Below are positions 1 to 6,772 of a stretch of 10,480 nt of DNA, in pieces. The DNA is taken from contig JBLHLC010000081.1 of NCBI GenBank assembly GCA_047619685.1, positions 1 to 10,480 on the forward strand, in the 5' to 3' direction. Both the position numbers and the translations under genes were made by a program. The first letter of the stretch is position 1. Each line of letters opens with the position of its first letter. The notes beneath the pieces were generated by a model that saw only the letters and a program-made list of their open reading frames with translations, did no database searches and was not told the DNA's origin. The DNA comes from JABDJZ01 sp047619685 (GTDB taxonomy: Bacteria; Bacteroidota; Rhodothermia; Rhodothermales; UBA10348).

Positions 1-108
1 AGCGTATTTTTCGCGCTCAACCTCGGCTTTTGTACTCCAGATTCCGGATTTGCCACCCTGTCTGAGGACCAATACGCCCAGATTATCTCTTCTCAGGCCT
101 CGCGGTGA
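1..108 (+). CDS. Possible C-terminal end of a gene entering from the left edge
   Basis: A plus-strand frame is open from base 1 to a TGA at 106-108, giving 35 codons without a start in the window. The peptide ends in DQYAQIISSQASR and has an ordinary amino acid mix, and about 60% of its codons end in G or C, which suits the GC-rich neighbours. The opposite strand is also open over the same bases, but fewer of its codons end in G or C and it has no ATG. I recognise no family. This could be chance, since 35 codons is short for GC-rich DNA. Confidence 0.3.
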   Translation, partial: SVFFALNLGFCTPDSGFATLSEDQYAQIISSQASR

Positions 109-126
109 GCAGTTTCGGGATGAGAA

Positions 127-143
127 CTAGTGTAGTGCGCCGT
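127..143 (+). repeat. Left terminal inverted repeat
   Basis: CTAG, then T, then GTAGTGCGCCGT. It pairs with 397-413 with one mismatch at base 131. Confidence 0.65.
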
Positions 144-170
144 TCTGTTTGGCACTTAAGCGTTGGCCTA

Positions 171-301
171 AGTAGAATACGTTCTCCCAATTCTACTTCC
201 GTGACCCTCAACAGGGGTGCGAAAGTGGAATTGCCGCCCGCGTTCCACTTCCGTGCGGGGAATTCGGCGGATTTGGTGGAATTGGGATACCTTATTCCAC
301 T
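171..301. repeat. Three tandem hairpin units, period about 52 bp
   Basis: Three 8-bp stems with 10-11 nt loops start at 171, 224 and 275. Unit 1 pairs AGTAGAAT (171-178) with ATTCTACT (190-197). Unit 2 pairs AGTGGAAT (224-231) with GTTCCACT (242-249), with one T-G wobble. Unit 3 pairs GGTGGAAT (275-282) with ATTCCACT (294-301), with one G-T wobble. Units 1 and 2 are followed by TCCGTG (198-203, 250-255) and unit 3 by CCG. The loops are not conserved. At the fourth stem position unit 1 has A-T where units 2 and 3 have G-C, so pairing is kept while the sequence changes. Confidence 0.7.
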
Positions 302-396
302 CCGGCGCATCGAGCGTCCGCTTATGTGCACCTTCAGGCTGGGGCGATGTCCTCACGTCTGCTTGAGAGAACAAGCCCAAACAAGCTCCCTCAACT

Positions 397-413
397 ACGG
401 CGCACTACGCTAG
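397..413 (-). repeat. Right terminal inverted repeat
   Basis: ACGGCGCACTAC, then G, then CTAG. This is the reverse complement of 127-143 apart from base 409. Confidence 0.65.
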
Positions 414-422
414 ATCAACGTT

Positions 423-773
423 ATGCCTGAAGTCAATCCAGCGAAGACGATGCCCTTTGTGTCATCGGAAGACCTCAGCGAGTGGCTGGAAGCGAACCAT
501 GCCACTGAAAGCGAGCTTTGGGCAAAGGTGTTCAAAAAGAAGTCTGGGCTCCCGAGCGTAAACTGGAACGACATCGTGATCGAGACGCTGCGCTGGGGCT
601 GGATCGACGGCGTCAAGAAGTCGCTGGACGATCAGTCGAGTCAATACGCCATTGCGTCTGGATTGATGACTGCGAAGAAGCCCGAGACCAGACAAGGGAG
701 ATTTGAAAAGTTTGTTGACATGCTAAATCGAGAAGAGAAGCCGGGGTTTGGCTTCAAAAAGAAGAAGGCATAG
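423..773 (+). CDS. YdeI/OmpD-associated (OmdA-type) family protein, internally shortened
   Basis: This 116-residue protein matches the YdeI/OmdA family at both ends. The N-terminal part carries the family's WLEANHATESELW stretch (21-33), a KKSG segment (39-42) and WGWIDG (58-63). The C-terminal part carries YAIASGLMTAKKPETR and FEKFVDML (75-101), normally found at the end of proteins of about 190-200 residues. The middle region, expected after the WIDG segment and rich in Arg and Trp, is missing; the in-frame junction is near residues 71-75. Homologues have been linked to bacteriocin or peptide tolerance, but the molecular role is unclear. The start at 423 gives the family's usual N-terminus; no good ribosome binding site precedes it. 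The DNA looks less GC-rich than the rest of the window, which could mean transfer. It may be a degenerate copy. Confidence 0.8.
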   Translation: MPEVNPAKTMPFVSSEDLSEWLEANHATESELWAKVFKKKSGLPSVNWNDIVIETLRWGWIDGVKKSLDDQSSQYAIASGLMTAKKPETRQGRFEKFVDMLNREEKPGFGFKKKKA

Positions 774-850
774 CAAGATCTTCAAATGGTGATCGTCGAC
801 CCCCGGGCCAGTTCCTCCCGAAGCCTGATCGATCTCCCTTTCGGCCGGAT

Positions 851-2425
851 TCACTTCCTGAGCACCCGCCCCGCCCGTTCGTCTCGAAACACGTCACCGT
901 CCATCGCGACCCGGCCGTTGACGATCACGTACGGTATCCCCGCGGGGTACTGGTGTGGCCGTTCAAATGTGGCACGGTCGGCGACCGAGTCCGGGTCGAA
1001 GACCACCAGATCTGCGAACCAGCCGGTGCGAATTTCGCCCCTGTCAACCAGGCCAAGCCGGCTGGCCGGCAAGCCCGTCATCTTGCGGATCGCGTCCGGT
1101 AGCGTCAGCACCCCCTCGTCCCGCACATAGTGGCCCAGGACCCGCGGAAACGTGCCGTACCAGCGGGGGTGGGGATGACCCTCACCGGGCTGGACGAGGC
1201 GTCCATCCGATGCGATCATGGTGAAAGGGTGCCGCATGATGGCGCGCACGTCCGCTTCCTCCATGGCGTGAAAAACGCAGCTCGCACCACCCCGGCGAAC
1301 CGCCTCGATAACGAGCCACGCACCGGTTTCGGGCGTGGGGGGATGCCCCAGGCGCTCGGCCCAGTCGAACAGGGTCTTGCCCTCCAGAGACCGGTCCCAC
1401 TCCACCAGGGCGAACTGCACGCGATGCAGGTCATTCCCGCCTCGGTCGTTGACAATGTTATAGGCGATGCCGGCCAAAATGGAATCGGCGAGGGAGGGGT
1501 CATCCATTCTGCCCAGGAGCGCCTCGTCGCCGCCGGCCATCGCCCATGCCGGGATGAGAATGGAAATGCCCGTGTAACTGGCGGTGTAGGGATACTGGTC
1601 GATCATGGCATCTGTGCCGGACGCGCGTGCCGAGTCGACCATCGCCAGAGTCCGGGACGACGCGCCCCACATCGGCTGTCCCACCACCTTGTGATGGGTG
1701 AGAACCACCGGAATATCTGCACGCCGTCCAATGTCCAGGGCCTCCGCAACGCCGTCCAGAAGGCCCAGACCCTCTTCCCGCAGATGAGATGTGTAGATGC
1801 CACCTCCAGCAGCCGCCACTTGGGACAACGAGATAACTTCGTCCACATCCGAGAAGGCTCCGGGGAGGTACTTCAGGCCGGTTGAGATACCCCACGCGCC
1901 CTCCTGCATCGACGTAGCCACCATATCCCGCATAAGGGACAATTCGCTTGCAGTCGGCGCGCGGTTGTCGAGTCCCATGACCTCGCGCCTGATGGTGTTG
2001 TGGCCGGCCAAAAACGCAACGTTAATGCCCGTCCCCATGGAGTCGGCACGATCCAGATAGGCGCCAAACGGCCATGGACCCCCTCCATCGGGGCCGCCGA
2101 GTGCCGTTGTCACTCCCTGCCTGACATGGCTCTCCGCCTCGGGAAGCCGGAAAAGCGGATCGAGATGTGTATGCAGGTCGACAAAACCCGGCGCCACCAC
2201 GAGTCCGGTTGCGTCGATCACGCGCCTGGCCTCGGGGAGATTCGTCCCGACGTCCTCAAAAAGGGCAATCCGGTCTCCTCGGAGGCCGATGTCTGCTCTG
2301 ATTCCGTCGGATCCCGTCCCGTCCAGAACGGTGCCGCCGACTATAAGAAGGTCGAAGGTCTCCGCTGGGCCGTTGCAAGCGGTCAGAGCGGCGAGACAGA
2401 TCGCAATGAATGTGGCAGATCGCAT
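851..2425 (-). CDS. N-acyl-D-amino-acid deacylase (D-aminoacylase-like) lipoprotein, amidohydrolase superfamily
   Basis: This 524-residue metal-dependent hydrolase probably cleaves N-acyl-D-amino acids or related amides. The N-terminus is a lipoprotein signal with lipobox L14-T15-A16-C17, so it should be membrane-anchored and face the periplasm. The metal-site HTH motif is at 85-87 in PGFVDLHTHLD. YTSHLREEG (H214), LTHHKVVGQ (H244, H245) and IASDG (D407) follow the D-aminoacylase pattern, as does the C-terminal block GTFPRVLGHYVRDEG through RKMTGLPASRLGL, DRGEIRTGWFADLVVFDP and RPHQYPAGI. The Cys that ligates metal in classical D-aminoacylases, expected in a GNCG-like motif after the HxH strand, is not seen; the local sequence is GGPDGGGP (110-117). 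The start at 2425 was chosen for the signal peptide and the GAGG nine bases upstream; the frame stays open further upstream but there overlaps the acyltransferase gene. It lies one base after that gene, so translation is probably coupled. Confidence 0.88.
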   Translation of the reverse strand: MRSATFIAICLAALTACNGPAETFDLLIVGGTVLDGTGSDGIRADIGLRGDRIALFEDVGTNLPEARRVIDATGLVVAPGFVDLHTHLDPLFRLPEAESHVRQGVTTALGGPDGGGPWPFGAYLDRADSMGTGINVAFLAGHNTIRREVMGLDNRAPTASELSLMRDMVATSMQEGAWGISTGLKYLPGAFSDVDEVISLSQVAAAGGGIYTSHLREEGLGLLDGVAEALDIGRRADIPVVLTHHKVVGQPMWGASSRTLAMVDSARASGTDAMIDQYPYTASYTGISILIPAWAMAGGDEALLGRMDDPSLADSILAGIAYNIVNDRGGNDLHRVQFALVEWDRSLEGKTLFDWAERLGHPPTPETGAWLVIEAVRRGGASCVFHAMEEADVRAIMRHPFTMIASDGRLVQPGEGHPHPRWYGTFPRVLGHYVRDEGVLTLPDAIRKMTGLPASRLGLVDRGEIRTGWFADLVVFDPDSVADRATFERPHQYPAGIPYVIVNGRVAMDGDVFRDERAGRVLRK

Positions 2426-2426
2426 A

Positions 2427-3926
2427 TCAGGGTTCCTCTTGGGCCGGTTTCTTAAGCAGACTACCATCCGGCAGCCGGATGCCCGGAAGGTCCAGGCCCT
2501 CGCCAAGAGCCAGCAACTCCGAGCAAAGAGAGGATCGTTCCTCAATCAGTTCGCGAACCAGCGCCTGCCGACGGCGCCGCAAGACACGCACCCGCACCGC
2601 CCTGAATGTCTCTGCCGACAGCTCGGAGTATATCAGCGCTAGGTAGCCCCCGAACACCCCAATTGCGACGGTGAGAAGGACTACCAGGACCGCCAGGTCC
2701 GGCATCGCGGGAAACAGCGCACGGACCTGCTCGTGGGCAAACCAGGCCGCCACGGCGGCAATGGCCCACACCAGCGGAAAGAGGACTGCGCCACCCAGCA
2801 GCTTAACCGAGGCCTCATCCTTTCGCGCCTGGGACACTCTGCGGGTGAACCACTTCAGAAGGAAGTAGGGGCCCACGTTGATGAGGACGCCCAGGACAAG
2901 CACCGGAGGGAACAGCAAATAAACGGCAACCGCCTGGGCTAAAAACAGGGAAATAAGCAAGGGCGAGGCCATCCTGGACTTCACGGTCAGCTCATGATCA
3001 TCCACGCCGAGCAGAATCAGCTTGCGGTCATATCTGGTCAGACGCCTTCGAAAGTCCGCCAGTCTTTCCGGGTCGGTGTCCTTTCGCGCCTGATATCCCT
3101 GCCAGATCCGCGAATATCCCAGCCGGCTTTCGGCAAGCGAGGGATCCCGATAGTCCATGCCGTTCCGATGGGCCAGATCCGCTCTCACCAGCTTGCGCGC
3201 CCGATTCATCAGGTGATGAATCTGCCAATCGTCGGTGGCGCCAATGACCACTGTCAGCTGCCTGTCGATTAGAGCGGTGAGCCCCTTCACGGCGTCGCGC
3301 AATGCGGAATGGTCATCGCCCGGATTCAGGTCCAGCTCTGGCGGAAGCTGCACGCAAGGTTGGAACGACACGAGCACGCGAGATCGGAAGACATTCTTGC
3401 GGTCGTAGTGCAGGCCAACAGGGATGACTATCGGCTCCGGAGAGTTCTCCGCATTCAGTGCACGCGCCCGGTAGTAAAGCCGGGCAGCACCGGTCTTGAT
3501 CTCTGAGAGGTGCGGCAAGTCATGACTCAGACCCTCCGGAAACAGGGCTGAGAAAGAGCCTTGGGCGAGCTCGCGCGCGAGGCCATCCAGGCTGTTTTCG
3601 TTGGCGTTTTTCCTTTCGACACCAGAAAGCCGGCTTTCGTCTGATGCTCTGTAGATGGGGATCGTCCCCAGCCGCTTCAAGATCCGCCCTATGAGGGGCC
3701 ACTCAAAAAGACCGTGGCGCGCCCCGAATACGATCCTGCCCGGAAAGTGCGCCATGATGAGCGCCGGATCTATCAGCCCATTTGGATGCCCCGCTATAAG
3801 CAGTCCTCCTCGGTCCGTAGGGAGATTCTCCAGCCCTTCGACCACGACTTCCCGGAAGAACAGCCGGATCATGACCCGCACCAGTCTCTGGCAGGCACGG
3901 TAAACGCCGTCGGTCTCGTTCGACAT
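2427..3926 (-). CDS. PlsC-type glycerolipid acyltransferase with a C-terminal membrane domain
   Basis: This 499-residue protein probably transfers an acyl chain to glycerol-3-phosphate, lysophosphatidate or another lysolipid at the inner membrane. The N-terminal half has the LPLAT/PlsC motifs: GHPNGLIDP (H47, D53; this subfamily spaces H and D by five residues), a middle block at LGTIPIYR (86-93), FPEGLSH (129-135) and the IPVGLHY strand (168-174). Ordinary PlsC proteins are about 200-260 residues. Here a further 200 residues follow, with four predicted membrane segments near 321-343, 344-358, 377-397 and 410-433, and an Arg-rich helix near 446-464. It is the first gene of a two-gene operon with the downstream deacylase. 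The ATG at 3926 has no strong ribosome binding site. The substrate cannot be read from the sequence. Confidence 0.85.
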   Translation of the reverse strand: MSNETDGVYRACQRLVRVMIRLFFREVVVEGLENLPTDRGGLLIAGHPNGLIDPALIMAHFPGRIVFGARHGLFEWPLIGRILKRLGTIPIYRASDESRLSGVERKNANENSLDGLARELAQGSFSALFPEGLSHDLPHLSEIKTGAARLYYRARALNAENSPEPIVIPVGLHYDRKNVFRSRVLVSFQPCVQLPPELDLNPGDDHSALRDAVKGLTALIDRQLTVVIGATDDWQIHHLMNRARKLVRADLAHRNGMDYRDPSLAESRLGYSRIWQGYQARKDTDPERLADFRRRLTRYDRKLILLGVDDHELTVKSRMASPLLISLFLAQAVAVYLLFPPVLVLGVLINVGPYFLLKWFTRRVSQARKDEASVKLLGGAVLFPLVWAIAAVAAWFAHEQVRALFPAMPDLAVLVVLLTVAIGVFGGYLALIYSELSAETFRAVRVRVLRRRRQALVRELIEERSSLCSELLALGEGLDLPGIRLPDGSLLKKPAQEEP

Positions 3927-4062
3927 GGGTATTTGAATCGGCGTGGTGGGCTCTACAAGATCAACAATCCCGCGGATTCCCCCAAGTGCTGAATCTGCGT
4001 CGCTTTGGGGCCGCCCGGGCGGTGTCTGGCATGGATCCCGACGCCGTGGTTATCCTCATGCG

Positions 4063-4088
4063 CCCCTGGAGTCTAAACGACTCCGGGG
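4063..4088 (+). promoter_or_regulatory. Hairpin in the leader of the ABC transporter operon
   Basis: CCCC (4063-4066) and GGAGT (4068-4072) pair with ACTCC (4080-4084) and GGGG (4085-4088), with T4067 bulged and a 7-nt loop. It lies 30 bp before the ATPase start. No T-run follows on either strand, so it is not a standard Rho-independent terminator; it may be a leader structure or a protein-binding palindrome. A separate perfect palindrome, CCGCCCGGGCGG, lies at 4011-4022. I found no convincing promoter in the 3927-4118 divergent region. Confidence 0.4.
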
Positions 4089-4118
4089 ATTCACAAATCG
4101 GCGAGGCCCCTCCAGGAC

Positions 4119-4969
<851 letters not shown>

Positions 4970-4973
<4 letters not shown>

Positions 4974-5677
4974 GCCGACTCTCCAAGACGCTGCGGCTGG
5001 ATGTCACGCTCCAGGTCCGCTACAAGGTGTACGCGATTGTCCTGGGTGCCGCATTGGCGTTGGGCCTTGCGTTGCGCGGAGTCGTCTCTCCAGAGCAGGT
5101 CCGCTTCTTCATGCCGGTGTTCGTGTTGTCCGGAGTGAGCCTGACCACGGTATTCCTTGTGGGTGTGCTCCTGCTGCTTGAAAGAGGGGAGGGCACGCTG
5201 AACGTGGTGATGGTTTCGCCTCTCCGCCCCCGTGAATACCTGGCCTCCAAACTCATTTCGGTCGCGGTCCTTGCGGTCATGGAGGCCACAATTTTCGCCG
5301 TTGCCGCATTTGGTTTCGGCTTCTCGGTTCTATGGCTGGTTTTGGCGATCATAATGCGGGCAGCGATGGGGGTTGCGGTTGGGGTTGCCATCGGGGTGAG
5401 ATATCGCTCGATCACCCGCTTCCTCCTGCCGGGCATCCTGGCTTCGATCACGTTCGACATCCCCAACTTCTGGTACTTCGGGGTCTGGCCGGGCGCGGGC
5501 ATGTATCTGTGGCCGTCCATGCCGCCGCTTCTTTTGGCGAAGGCGGCTTTCCTGCCTGTTGAGCCCTGGCATCTGGTTTACGCCTTCGGGTACGGCTCGG
5601 TGGTTATCGCGGCCGCGTGGTGGTGGGCGATGCGCTCCATTGATCGCTTCGTCGTCCGAGGGGAGATCGCGGCATGA
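4970..5677 (+). CDS. ABC-2 type permease, Rv2687c-like (first membrane subunit)
   Basis: This 235-residue inner-membrane protein has about six predicted segments: near 19-37, 48-70, 93-117, 119-142, 150-170 and 205-222. The LLLLERGEGTLNVVMVSPLRPREYLASK stretch can be split into LERGEGTL (70-77), the cytoplasmic loop contacting the ATPase, and SPLRPREY (83-90), both typical of ABC-2 exporters annotated as fluoroquinolone export permeases. The start is GTG at 4970, overlapping the ATPase stop by four bases, which implies translational coupling. The real substrate is unknown; the drug-export name comes from the family only. The stop overlaps the next gene as ATGA. Confidence 0.88.
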
Positions 5678-6417
5678 GCACGCACATCCTCAAGGCCATC
5701 CGAGTACTCGCGCCCAACGATGCGCGCCTGATCTGGCGGGACGGATTCCTTTTGAGTTTCCTGGCCGTCGTCCTACCACTTGTGGCTTGGTGGCTGCACT
5801 GGCTGGTTCCGGTCGCTGCAGAGATTGTGGTCGATTTGGTCGATCTCCAACCTTACTACGGCCTGATCCTGGCGAATACGCTGGTGGCGGGAGAGCCGGT
5901 ACTTCTGGGCTTCGTCATCGGCATTCTGTTCGTCGAGGAACGGGACGAAGGAACGCTTCTGGCGCTTCAGACCAGCCCGCTTTCGCTCCGCTTTTTTATG
6001 GGGTACCGGATAGTGACGGCGATGGTGCTGAATGTTCTCCTGACCGTTCTCGGCGTGGTACTCGCGGACCTGGTCTCCATTTCCTGGCCGGCGCTCCTGG
6101 CCTCGGCAGCCATCGCGTCACTCGCCGTGCCCACTGTGGCCCTGGTCTACGCGACCTTCATCAAGAACAAGGTCCAGGGTCTGATGCTCCTCAAGCCTGT
6201 TCAGATTTGGGGCGGGCTGCCGACCCTGTTTTTCTTCCTGCCTGCCACCTGGCAGTGGATTGCCAGTGTGTTCGGCCCCATCTATTACCCGATGCGTCTC
6301 TTCTGGAGCGCCACCGAGGGTGCGCCGGAATGGTGGTTGGTGGCACCTGGCGTGGCTATTCCTGGCTTGGCGATTCTTTGGCTGCTCCGGCGGTTCGAGC
6401 GGACGGTTTATGCGTGA
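5674..6417 (+). CDS. ABC-2 type permease, Rv2686c-like (second membrane subunit)
   Basis: This 247-residue partner permease has predicted membrane segments near 25-46, 67-86, 112-132, 138-160, 178-198 and 222-238. VEERDEGTLLALQTSPLS (87-104) matches the coupling loop of the first permease (LERGEGTL, SPLR), so the two subunits are distant relatives and probably form a heterodimer. NDARLIWRDGFLL near the N-terminus fits the Rv2686c-like pattern. A good ribosome binding site, GAGGGGAG at 5658-5665, lies 8 bases before the ATG, and the start overlaps the previous stop by four bases. Confidence 0.87.
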   Translation: MSTHILKAIRVLAPNDARLIWRDGFLLSFLAVVLPLVAWWLHWLVPVAAEIVVDLVDLQPYYGLILANTLVAGEPVLLGFVIGILFVEERDEGTLLALQTSPLSLRFFMGYRIVTAMVLNVLLTVLGVVLADLVSISWPALLASAAIASLAVPTVALVYATFIKNKVQGLMLLKPVQIWGGLPTLFFFLPATWQWIASVFGPIYYPMRLFWSATEGAPEWWLVAPGVAIPGLAILWLLRRFERTVYA

Positions 6418-6436
6418 GGGACTTGGTCATACCGCC

Positions 6437-6730
6437 ATGCGATATGTGATCCCCGCTCTGGCTGGAACCACTCTGGTGGTTCTCATGACATTTATGTGTT
6501 CAGTCGGGATTCAGGAGGACGTTCTGGAGTCCGCATCGAAAGCCGTTAGCGACGGGGGACACGACTGGGCAGGCGTAGAGGTGGACGGCAGGTGGGTGGT
6601 GGTCACGGGCAGAGCTCCGAACCGGGAAGAACTCAACGCCGCATTGGTCTCCGCCGGGCTTCCCGATGCCGTAACCCGGGTATTCAATGGCGCAGGCGTG
6701 CGAGATTCGACGGAAGGCGAGACGCGGTAG
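6437..6730 (+). CDS. Small membrane-anchored BON-like protein, paralogue of the OmpA-type protein's N-terminus
   Basis: This 97-residue protein has a hydrophobic N-terminal segment (about 3-24) and then a short BON-like unit: DVLESASKAVSDGGHDWAG, then GRWVVVTGRAP (52-62), then a second helix. It aligns throughout with the first 90 or so residues of the OmpA-type protein encoded at 8728-9597, sharing the IP-hydrophobic start, CS, DVLE, GGH, WA, GRWV and the V-G-AP pattern, but lacks that protein's second unit and peptidoglycan-binding domain. The start at 6437 matches the paralogue's N-terminus; an in-frame ATG at 6410 overlaps the permease stop and would add nine residues. It closes the ABC operon. 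It may be a periplasmic accessory subunit or the remnant of a duplication. The Cys residues are not in a good lipobox. Confidence 0.72.
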   Translation: MRYVIPALAGTTLVVLMTFMCSVGIQEDVLESASKAVSDGGHDWAGVEVDGRWVVVTGRAPNREELNAALVSAGLPDAVTRVFNGAGVRDSTEGETR

Positions 6731-6745
6731 CCGGGGCAATCTCGC
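6700..6745. terminator. Weak inverted repeat at the convergent gene ends
   Basis: GCGAGATT (6700-6707) and AATCTCGC (6738-6745) form a perfect 8-bp inverted repeat around the stop codon of the BON-like gene, facing the end of the hydrolase gene. The 30-nt loop is long and no T-run follows, so termination here is only a possibility. Confidence 0.2.
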
Positions 6746-6772
6746 GACCACGGAACAGACATCCGGCAGCTA

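Larger units (their letters stand above)
127..413. mobile_element. MITE-like or structured non-coding element with terminal inverted repeats
   Basis: The block is bounded by a 17-bp inverted repeat with one mismatch: CTAGTGTAGTGCGCCGT at 127-143 and its complement at 397-413 (12 bp, GTAGTGCGCCGT, are perfect). CTAG at both ends could be a 4-bp target duplication or part of the repeat. The interior holds three related hairpins (171-301), a small inverted repeat (154-160 with 167-173) and a 7-bp direct repeat AACAAGC at 370-376 and 380-386. I see no convincing protein in it. This fits a non-autonomous miniature transposable element, or a structured RNA closed by a long stem; the sequence alone does not decide. 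It ends 10 bp before the YdeI-like gene. Confidence 0.55.

Noticed and set aside
105..413. A 102-codon plus-strand frame running through the hairpin element
   Set aside because: It spans both terminal repeats and all three hairpins and resembles no family. Structure, not coding, explains the sequence.
413..430. Integron-type core site GTTATGC at the YdeI start, suggesting a gene cassette
   Set aside because: GTTATGC fits GTTRRRY poorly. I found no partner site upstream at attC spacing and no attC-like structure after the gene, and no integrase is present.
774..850. Possible terminator between the YdeI-like gene and the deacylase gene
   Set aside because: Only a 5-bp pairing (CCGAA/TTCGG) with a long loop and no T-run is visible.
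1130..1885. Long open plus-strand frame (251 codons) opposite the deacylase gene
   Set aside because: The minus-strand amidohydrolase has clear family motifs across the same bases; the plus frame is an antisense shadow of GC-rich coding DNA.
2426..2545. N-terminal extension of the deacylase to 2545
   Set aside because: It would overlap the acyltransferase gene by about 120 bp, and the lipoprotein signal with a good ribosome binding site begins at 2425.
4025..4045. Sigma-54-like promoter (TGGCATGG)
   Set aside because: The required GC at the -12 position is absent at the correct spacing.
6260..6436. Upstream extension of the small BON-like gene into the permease gene
   Set aside because: This is out-of-frame permease sequence; the paralogue alignment places the start at 6437.
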